The notes under the pieces were generated by a model, which saw only the letters and a list, made by a program, of their open reading frames with translations, was not told the origin of the DNA and did no database searches. Position numbers and translations under genes: made by a program. 64,000 bases of DNA from contig NZ_KB904559.1 of NCBI RefSeq assembly GCF_000380085.1, positions 37,946 through 101,945 on the forward strand. Reading direction: 5' to 3'. This document shows positions 58,091 to 64,000 of this stretch, piece by piece. Numbering within the stretch: position 1 is the stretch's first letter; each line of letters begins with the position of its first letter. The DNA comes from Streptococcus merionis DSM 19192. Its GTDB lineage: Bacteria > Bacillota > Bacilli > Lactobacillales > Streptococcaceae.

Positions 58091-59104
58091 TTAAGCATCG
58101 TAACCATTCGGATTGTTTTTTTGCCAGCGCCAGGTGTCACGTACCATGTCTGCTAGATCTTTCTCAGCTACCCAGCCAAGCTCTGCCTTGGCTTTTTCAG
58201 CATTCGCATAGCATGTTGCAATATCTCCAGCACGCCGTGGACTGATCGTGTAGGGAATGGAAATGCCATTTTCCTGCTCGAAGGCCTTGACCAGATCCAA
58301 CACGCTGTAGCCGATACCTGTTCCCAGGTTATATACCTTAGCACCTGATTCTTTTAAATTTTTGGCAACAGCTAAAACATGCCCCTTAGCCAAGTCAACC
58401 ACATGGATATAATCGCGTACACCAGTACCATCTGGCGTATCATAATCATCCCCAAAAACCGATAACTGCTCGCGCTTGCCTACTGCAACTTGGGAAATAT
58501 AGGGCATCAAATTGTTAGGAATGCCATTTGGCGCTTCGCCAATCAGACCCGATTCATGTGCACCAATCGGATTGAAATAACGAAGATTGACCACTGACCA
58601 CTCTGGATCAGACTGAGCTACATCGTTCAAAATCTGCTCCATCATGACTTTGGTATAACCGTACGGATTAGTTGCCGAAGTTGGCATCTCCTCAAGGAAA
58701 GGCACTGGATTGTTCATGCCGTACACAGTCGCTGAGGAGGAAAAGACGATATTTTTAACACCAACTTCTGCCATAACTTCAAGCAGTGCAATGGTTCCAG
58801 AAATATTATTATGGTAGTACATGAGCGGTTTTTCCACTGATTCACCAACCGCTTTAAAAGCTGCAAAATGAATAACCGACTCAATGGTATGTTGAGCAAA
58901 GACTTTCCTTAGAAACGCCTTATCAAGAATAGAGCCTTCGTGAAAGGGAATGTCTTTTCCTGTAATCATCTTGAGACGGTTTAGAACCTCAGGAGACGAA
59001 TTGGAAAAATTATCCACAATCACAACATCATAACTCGCCGAAATCAGCTCAACCACGGTATGGCTACCAATGTAACCTGCACCACCTGTAATTAAAATCG
59101 CCAT
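58091..59104 (-). CDS. galE: UDP-glucose 4-epimerase
   Basis: The 337-residue extended short-chain dehydrogenase has the NAD motif GGAGYIGSH and the catalytic Ser/Tyr/Lys ([18 protein letters not shown]). It interconverts UDP-galactose and UDP-glucose, which links galactose released by the alpha-galactosidase nearby to central metabolism, and also supplies cell-surface polysaccharides. A single gene with its own terminator. Confidence 0.96.
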   Translation of the reverse strand: MAILITGGAGYIGSHTVVELISASYDVVIVDNFSNSSPEVLNRLKMITGKDIPFHEGSILDKAFLRKVFAQHTIESVIHFAAFKAVGESVEKPLMYYHNNISGTIALLEVMAEVGVKNIVFSSSATVYGMNNPVPFLEEMPTSATNPYGYTKVMMEQILNDVAQSDPEWSVVNLRYFNPIGAHESGLIGEAPNGIPNNLMPYISQVAVGKREQLSVFGDDYDTPDGTGVRDYIHVVDLAKGHVLAVAKNLKESGAKVYNLGTGIGYSVLDLVKAFEQENGISIPYTISPRRAGDIATCYANAEKAKAELGWVAEKDLADMVRDTWRWQKNNPNGYDA

Positions 59105-59159
59105 ATGCTACTCCATTTTCCTTGTTTTTCTCTAGTATAACATATTTTAGTAAATTTTA

Positions 59160-59621
59160 CTAAATTTTGTAGAGCTTTTCGATTTTTTCTGCAATGCGTT
59201 TGATATCATCTGTCATTCCACGCATTTCAAAATCATCCAAGACAGGAAAACCGAAACGCTGACTATACTGCTTAGCTGTTAAGCAGTACTGATTGTTGAA
59301 ATTACGGTTTCCTGACCCGACAATACCAAGGCAGTTCTTGAAATTATCTTCAAAAGCGATAAAGTCTCCAAGCGGATTGGTCAAAATTTCCTGATCGCCA
59401 TTGTCAATCCCGTTTCCACCCTCCAAGTAAGTTGGTAAAAAGGCGACAAAATCGCCCTGCATCGCATAAAAACTGTGATCTTCTCTGATCAATTCTTTGA
59501 TGTCAACCGTTTCAATCGCAATCGCATCACCATGTCTCTCCTCCAGATACTGACTCATTCGACGGACGAAGGAGGCTGTGTTACCACTTAAGCTAATGTA
59601 TACAAATCGTAATGTTATCAT
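59160..59621 (-). CDS. nrdI: NrdI-type flavodoxin
   Basis: The 153-residue protein starts with the flavodoxin phosphate loop YISLSGNTASF. It has the NrdI features LPTYLEGGNG and IVGSGNRNFNNQYC. NrdI reduces or oxidises the manganese cofactor of class Ib ribonucleotide reductase NrdF. Here it stands alone, without nrdE or nrdF in the window, as do many streptococcal extra nrdI copies. Confidence 0.9.
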   Translation of the reverse strand: MITLRFVYISLSGNTASFVRRMSQYLEERHGDAIAIETVDIKELIREDHSFYAMQGDFVAFLPTYLEGGNGIDNGDQEILTNPLGDFIAFEDNFKNCLGIVGSGNRNFNNQYCLTAKQYSQRFGFPVLDDFEMRGMTDDIKRIAEKIEKLYKI

Positions 59622-59728
59622 GTTCTTTCCTAACTAAGCTTGACCTCCAAGCTCTTAGACCAAACCGTTTTCATCGGCTCATTGATCATTCTTTGAAATA
59701 ACTGGTTTGACCATAGGTGGATTATCTT

Positions 59729-59889
59729 AGAACCTGTATTTACAGGCATATTTCCCATCTCAGCCCTTATTTTGAGCCACCCGTCGTTAGATTTTTTTGA
59801 AATACGTCAGTATTTCTGCAAAACTCTGCCTTGATTGCCCCTAAAATCAGAGCTAATCTGGGAGATCTTCCTTTGTGAATACAGGTTCT
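59729..59889. mobile_element. MITE-like element with terminal inverted repeats
   Basis: AGAACCTGTATTTACA at 59729 is mirrored by TGTGAATACAGGTTCT ending at 59889, with one mismatch, giving a 161-bp unit without an ORF. The right end overlaps the stop codon of the YitT-family gene by one base. A solitary copy of the same end occurs at 60945-60960. Confidence 0.6.
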
Positions 59890-60767
59890 TATTTTTTCCA
59901 AGGTAATTTTTTCTGCACATCCCAGGTAAAGCCTTCGCCAATAACCTCATGAACATTGATGACAGAGATAAAGGCATCAGGATCAATCTGGCTGAGTACC
60001 TCCTTGACATAGTTTATTTCCTGAGGGTTCAAGACGACATACAGAACGTCCATATCCGCCCGAGAATAGGCGCCTTGAGCCTTAAGATAAGTCGCTCCAC
60101 GGCCAATTTTATGCAAAATAGTCGTAACCACTTCTTCAGGCTTTTTCGTAATAATGAGCATCCCGCGAACCGCGTAACCACCACTTTGCACTAGGTCAAT
60201 AATCTGGCTGACGACAAAAGACATAATGACCGTATACATCATATGCCGTAGGTCAATGTAGCTGAGCGATGCCAGCATGACAAAAATATCCAAGATCAGT
60301 AAACTCTGGCCGACCTGGTTACCAGTCTTATGCTCCATAATCCGAGCAATGACATCTGTGCCACCAGTTGTTCCACCGTAGCGAAAGACCAACCCCAAGC
60401 CTGTTCCTGCAAAAACGCCTGCCAGTAAAGCTGCAATCAGCAAATCCTGCCCCACATTGATATGAAGCCCTAAACGCTGAAAAATTTCAAAAAAGACAGA
60501 TAAGGCAACCGTACCATAAATCGTCAATAGCAAAGACGTTTTGCCAAAATATTTAGCTCCCATGTAAATAATGGGAATGTTGATGATTAAAGAAGTATAG
60601 GCAGGATTAAGCCCCCACAGATTGTGCAAGATCAGGGTAATCCCGCTGACACCACCCTCTGCCAGATGATTTTCCATATTGAAATTGACAAACCCAAAGG
60701 CATAAAGCGCCGTACCTAGGGTAATCATCAAAATATTAAAGGGTGTGATCCGATAGTCGACCTTCAT
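59889..60767 (-). CDS. YitT family membrane protein (DUF161/DUF2179)
   Basis: The 292-residue protein has about six membrane helices, starting YRITPFNILMITLGTALYAFG. The conserved FRYGGTTGGTDVIARI loop follows, and a cytoplasmic DUF2179 domain forms the C-terminal 80 residues. Family function is not established. It is the second of two tandem YitT genes that share the motif but differ in most residues. Its stop codon lies at the edge of a small inverted-repeat element. Confidence 0.87.
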   Translation of the reverse strand: MKVDYRITPFNILMITLGTALYAFGFVNFNMENHLAEGGVSGITLILHNLWGLNPAYTSLIINIPIIYMGAKYFGKTSLLLTIYGTVALSVFFEIFQRLGLHINVGQDLLIAALLAGVFAGTGLGLVFRYGGTTGGTDVIARIMEHKTGNQVGQSLLILDIFVMLASLSYIDLRHMMYTVIMSFVVSQIIDLVQSGGYAVRGMLIITKKPEEVVTTILHKIGRGATYLKAQGAYSRADMDVLYVVLNPQEINYVKEVLSQIDPDAFISVINVHEVIGEGFTWDVQKKLPWKK

Positions 60768-60943
60768 ATAATTGTTCCTATTCTCCTTACTTGTTACTCT
60801 CTAAAGTATGTAGCTCTATATTTATCACACAAGCACGCTCCTTAAAGACTACCTGTTTGGCTACTCATTGTTAATGTTTGCCTGTAAGCTCGGCAAAAAC
60901 GCTCTTGATTAGTCAAAAGCAGCACTTTCAGCCAGGCATTTTA

Positions 60944-60960
60944 CTTGTGAATACAGGTTC
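60944..60960. repeat. Solitary end of the AGAACCTGTATTCACA repeat
   Basis: TTGTGAATACAGGTTC ends at the stop codon of the first YitT-family gene and equals the right end of the 59729-59889 element. No matching left end is evident between the two genes. Confidence 0.6.
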
Positions 60961-61901
60961 TAAGTCTCATCTTCCACGAAACGCCCAATAATCTGGATAT
61001 TTTCAGCGACTGAAATAAAAGCTGCCGGATCCGCTTTTCGCATATGGTATTTAAAGTCATTAAACTCAGCCTGAGTGATGATAGTGATCAGCACTGCTTT
61101 TTTCTCATGATTATAAGCCCCTTCGGCTTCATTGATAATGGTCACCCCACGGTGCAATTTCTTGTGAATCCGTGCGATAACCCGCTCTGGCTTATTAGTG
61201 ATGATCATGGCCTGCATTTTCTTTTGCTTGACATAGACCGCATCCACCACTCGACCTGACACAAAGACAGCCACCATGGAATAAAGACCTGCTTCCCAGC
61301 CAAAAAGAAGGCCTGCCATCGTCACAATACAGAGATTGACCACTGTTGAGATGACACCGACATTCTTACCTGTTTTTTTGCGCACTAAAATACTGACAAT
61401 GTCCGTCCCGCCACTAGAGACACGGTTTTTAAGCGCGTAGCCGACACCTGCTCCCATAAAGATGGCACCGAAAATAGCATTGAGCAAAGGCTCATCGGTC
61501 AGGGTAATCTGTGGCACAAAATGGATAAAGAAAGCGCTCATCGTCACCGTCAAAAAGGTAAAGATGGTAAACTTTTGACCAATCTTATACCAAGCTAACA
61601 GTAGAAGTGGGACATTGATGACATAAAAGCCGACCGCAATCGGAAGATGAACTCCCCAAAAGCGTTCTACTAAACTCGACATAATCTGTGCCAACCCTGT
61701 CGCACCACTAGAGTAGACCCCGCTGGGTGCATAAAAAACGTTGACCGCAATGGCAGATAATAGCCCATACATGATGGACCCTGTCAGACGCTCGGCATAC
61801 TTTTCTCTTGAAATGCTGATGAGCACCTTGAGAATTTCATGCTCTCTTGCTAAGCGAAGGATTTTTTTTCGAAAAAAGCGATAATATTTACTCGTTTTCA
61901 T
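60960..61901 (-). CDS. YitT family membrane protein (DUF161/DUF2179), paralogue
   Basis: The 313-residue protein has a basic N-terminal tail (about 45 residues) before the first helix, then the YitT core with [16 protein letters not shown] and a C-terminal DUF2179 domain. It overlaps aspS by 14 bases, so it is translated from the aspS message. Like its neighbour downstream, it ends within a TGAATACAGGTTCT repeat. Function unknown. Confidence 0.87.
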   Translation of the reverse strand: MKTSKYYRFFRKKILRLAREHEILKVLISISREKYAERLTGSIMYGLLSAIAVNVFYAPSGVYSSGATGLAQIMSSLVERFWGVHLPIAVGFYVINVPLLLLAWYKIGQKFTIFTFLTVTMSAFFIHFVPQITLTDEPLLNAIFGAIFMGAGVGYALKNRVSSGGTDIVSILVRKKTGKNVGVISTVVNLCIVTMAGLLFGWEAGLYSMVAVFVSGRVVDAVYVKQKKMQAMIITNKPERVIARIHKKLHRGVTIINEAEGAYNHEKKAVLITIITQAEFNDFKYHMRKADPAAFISVAENIQIIGRFVEDET

Positions 61902-63642
61902 GTTCCTGTACTTGGAGACTCAACTCCTCCAACTGCTTGTCTGCGACCAGACTCGGAGCCTGGGTCATTGGGTCAGACGCCTTATTGTTCTTTGGAAAGG
62001 CAATAACTTCACGGATATTGTCCTTACCAGCTAAGAGCATAACCAAACGATCAAGACCGATAGCCAGCCCTCCGTGTGGTGGGAAGCCATAATCCATGGC
62101 CTCTAACAAGAAGCCAAATTGCTCGTTGGCTTCCTCTGCTGAAAAGCCAAGCGCTCTAAACATGCGCTCCTGCATCTCGCGCTGATTGATACGAAGGCTC
62201 CCACCGCCCAATTCATAACCATTTAACACAATGTCATAGGCAACAGCACGAACCTGACTCAAGTCACCCTCCAAATGGTGAGCGGATTGCTCAGTCGGCA
62301 AGGTGAATGGGTGGTGAGCAGAGGTGTAGCGGCCTTCTTCTTCAGACCATTCAAACATTGGCCAGTCAACAACCCAGAGGAAGTTGAAGAGGTTCTGCTC
62401 AATCAAACCCTGCTCCTTGGCAATACGGCTGCGAAGCGCACCAAGGGTGTTATTAGCAACCTCTAACTCGTCTGCCACAAAGAGAACCAAATCCTTATCA
62501 CCCAATTCTAAGCGCTCTACCAAGCCTGATGTCACACTGCCTAAGAACTTAGCGATTGGTCCAGCGAACTCTCCTTCGGCATATTTCACCCAAGCCAACC
62601 CCTTAGCGCCAAACTGTTTAGCAAACTCGGTCAGTTTGTCAATGTCCTTACGCGAATAGCTGTCTGCCAAACCTTTAACAACGATAGCCTTGACCACAGG
62701 TGCTTCTGAGAAGACCTTGAAATCAGCAGTCTTTGCCAATTCTGTGATGTCTTGTAAAAGCATGTCAAAGCGGGTATCTGGCTTGTCAGAGCCATAGTTG
62801 TTCATAGCATCGTTGTAGGCCATCCGTGGAAAAGGCAAGGTCACTTCGATTCCCTTGGTTTCTTTCATGACACGAGCAATCATGCCTTCTACTAAGTCCT
62901 GAATCTCTTGCTCATCAAGGAAAGATGTCTCCAAATCGACCTGAGTAAACTCTGGTTGGCGGTCCCCACGCAAATCTTCATCACGGAAACACTTGACAAT
63001 CTGATAGTAGCGATCAAAACCAGCATTCATCAAAAGTTGCTTGGTAATCTGTGGGCTCTGTGGAAGGGCGTAAAAATGCCCTTGGCTAACACGGCTCGGT
63101 ACCAAGTAGTCACGCGCCCCTTCAGGCGTTGACTTGGTCAAGATCGGCGTCTCCACATCAATAAAATCATGCGCATCCAAATAGTTTCGAATGCTGTGTG
63201 TCACTGCTGCCCGTAGTTTAAAATTAGCTAGCATCTCAGGACGACGCAAATCCAAGTAACGGTAGCGCAGTCGTGTCTCATCACTAACTTCCACACCATC
63301 CTTAATCTCAAACGGTGTTGTCTTAGCAGTATTGAGCACAGTTAAGCTAGTCACCTGCAATTCCACCTCACCAGTCGGCAGCTTAGGATTAGCTTGCTCG
63401 CGAAGAGCAACTGTCCCTGTTACACTGATCACGTACTCAGTCCGCAGATTTTCAGCCACAGCCACCACATCAGCAGCTACTTCCTCGGGATTGATAACCA
63501 ATTGCATGATCCCCTCACGATCCCGTAAATCAATAAAAATCAAGCCCCCAAGATCACGACGACGGCTAACCCAACCTTTCAAGGTCAATTCCTGACCAAC
63601 ATGCTCTGCACGCACCAATCCAGCATAAAGCGATCGTTTCAT
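61888..63642 (-). CDS. aspS: Aspartyl-tRNA synthetase
   Basis: I chose the ATG at 63642 ([10 protein letters not shown]) preceded by GGAGAG rather than the in-frame GTG two codons earlier. The 584-residue class II synthetase has the anticodon OB-fold, motif 2 ([17 protein letters not shown]), a bacterial GAD insertion domain and motif 3 ([13 protein letters not shown]). It charges tRNA-Asp. hisS, which often precedes it in streptococci, is not in the sequence before the insertion element. Confidence 0.96.
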   Translation of the reverse strand: MKRSLYAGLVRAEHVGQELTLKGWVSRRRDLGGLIFIDLRDREGIMQLVINPEEVAADVVAVAENLRTEYVISVTGTVALREQANPKLPTGEVELQVTSLTVLNTAKTTPFEIKDGVEVSDETRLRYRYLDLRRPEMLANFKLRAAVTHSIRNYLDAHDFIDVETPILTKSTPEGARDYLVPSRVSQGHFYALPQSPQITKQLLMNAGFDRYYQIVKCFRDEDLRGDRQPEFTQVDLETSFLDEQEIQDLVEGMIARVMKETKGIEVTLPFPRMAYNDAMNNYGSDKPDTRFDMLLQDITELAKTADFKVFSEAPVVKAIVVKGLADSYSRKDIDKLTEFAKQFGAKGLAWVKYAEGEFAGPIAKFLGSVTSGLVERLELGDKDLVLFVADELEVANNTLGALRSRIAKEQGLIEQNLFNFLWVVDWPMFEWSEEEGRYTSAHHPFTLPTEQSAHHLEGDLSQVRAVAYDIVLNGYELGGGSLRINQREMQERMFRALGFSAEEANEQFGFLLEAMDYGFPPHGGLAIGLDRLVMLLAGKDNIREVIAFPKNNKASDPMTQAPSLVADKQLEELSLQVQEHENE

Positions 63643-63716
63643 AAACACTCTCCATTAGAATTAATCTCAGCTTCTATTGTATCACAAGTCTGGGAAAATG
63701 GATAAGCAGATAAAGA

Positions 63717-63743
63717 AAAAATCACCGACCAGCAGTGATTTTT
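63717..63743 (-). terminator. Hairpin upstream of aspS
   Basis: AAAAATCAC and GTGATTTTT form a 9-bp stem with T-rich flanks. It probably terminates a transcript arriving from the right or the IS. Confidence 0.55.
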
Positions 63744-63744
63744 A

Positions 63745-64000
63745 GGGCTCTATACTATCTGTAGTGGGTAACTCCACTTTGGATAGTATAGGGCTTTTTG
63801 AGTACACAAAAAGTCCCATAAGACTTATAATGAAAAGCGCTAACCAACTCATTAGAAAGCATCTTATGGAACACATCAATCATACCACACAACTCATCGG
63901 AATGAAAGATAAAAATATCAAACTAAACGAAATCATGAAATATGATACCCATATCCTTATCAGAGCTACACTAGATTATATACCTCCTCTATGCAAGCAT
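63745..64000 (+). mobile_element. Left end of an ISL3-family insertion sequence (cut by window edge)
   Basis: GGGCTC at 63745 begins a stretch with CTATACTATC/GATAGTATAG (63750-63791) and GGGCTTTTTG...CAAAAAGTCCC inverted motifs, ahead of a transposase start. The exact end and the terminal inverted repeat cannot be confirmed without the right end. Confidence 0.6.
63866..64000 (+). CDS. ISL3-family transposase (partial, N-terminus)
   Basis: From the ATG at 63866 about 45 residues are visible, starting MEHINHTTQLIGMKDKNIKL and reaching RATLDYIPPLCKH. This matches the N-terminus of streptococcal ISL3 (IS1167/IS1193-like) transposases, where the DY..P.C segment begins a zinc-finger region. The rest lies beyond the window, so intactness is unknown. 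Confidence 0.8.
   Translation, partial: MEHINHTTQLIGMKDKNIKLNEIMKYDTHILIRATLDYIPPLCKH

Noticed and set aside
62275..62659. Plus-strand frames opposite aspS
   Set aside because: Antisense to conserved synthetase sequence with no coding signals.

Overview
The window is a chromosome segment of a Streptococcus. The evidence is the gene set and order: mutS-mutL-ruvA-tag, argR beside argS, adcRCB with a ZinT-fused adcA, an msm (aga-msmEFG-gtfA) sugar operon, copY-copA, AdhE, L32/L33, LPXTG proteins, and a pneumococcal BOX-like repeat. I do not assign a species; the metal ABC system with two permease genes recalls the troABCD arrangement reported in S. suis. Most genes read on the minus strand.

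Layout. 1-4000: manganese/zinc/iron-type ABC transporter (troABCD-like, cut by the left edge) and its divergent DtxR-family regulator. 4100-5140: a ClbS/DfsB-like protein, then L33 and L32. 5366-9942: HAD phosphatase, AI-2E-type permease, MATE exporter and threonine synthase. 9943-10541: a gene-free stretch with a terminator and what looks like the 5' part of a group II intron. 10542-15801: three fermentative alcohol dehydrogenases (adhE, a Zn-ADH, adhP) with Rex-like and CcpA (cre) sites. 16059-22042: a copper system (copY-copA ... copZ) split by a large LPXTG surface protein. 22077-22702: Doc/antitoxin pair. 23090-27142: adcA and adcRCB zinc uptake. 27493-29462: AEC transporter and a membrane protein/XRE pair. 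29583-35177: dtd, relA, rsmE, prmA and a DUF3013 protein. 35428-36961: a lipoprotein-type class B sortase homologue beside a small secreted protein ending in an LPKTS motif. 37404-47158: tag, ruvA, mutL, a LytTR regulator pair, mutS, argR, argS. 47568-57097: msm sugar uptake (gtfA, msmG, msmF, msmE, aga, msmR) and dexB. 58091-63642: galE, nrdI, two YitT-family proteins, aspS. The right edge cuts into an ISL3-type insertion sequence.

The strongest observations are these. (1) The LPXTG gene between copA and copZ has an 18-base G run (minus strand) lying exactly between a perfect TTGACA and a perfect TATAAT, so the spacer is 27 bases; slippage to about 8 G would restore a 17-base spacer. This is a candidate phase-variable promoter. 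(2) A sortase-like protein with a lipobox sits next to an abundant-looking secreted helical protein that ends in LPKTSAAK with no membrane anchor, a possible dedicated enzyme/substrate pair. (3) A single type I-C-like CRISPR repeat lies 4 bases from the end of a DUF3021 gene, without cas genes. (4) A cluster of DnaA boxes lies between relA and rsmE. (5) A long interspersed repeat sits directly in front of adcA and of dexB, and its edge supplies the same Shine-Dalgarno sequence to both. (6) A truncated group II intron-like element begins directly after the T-run of the adhE terminator.
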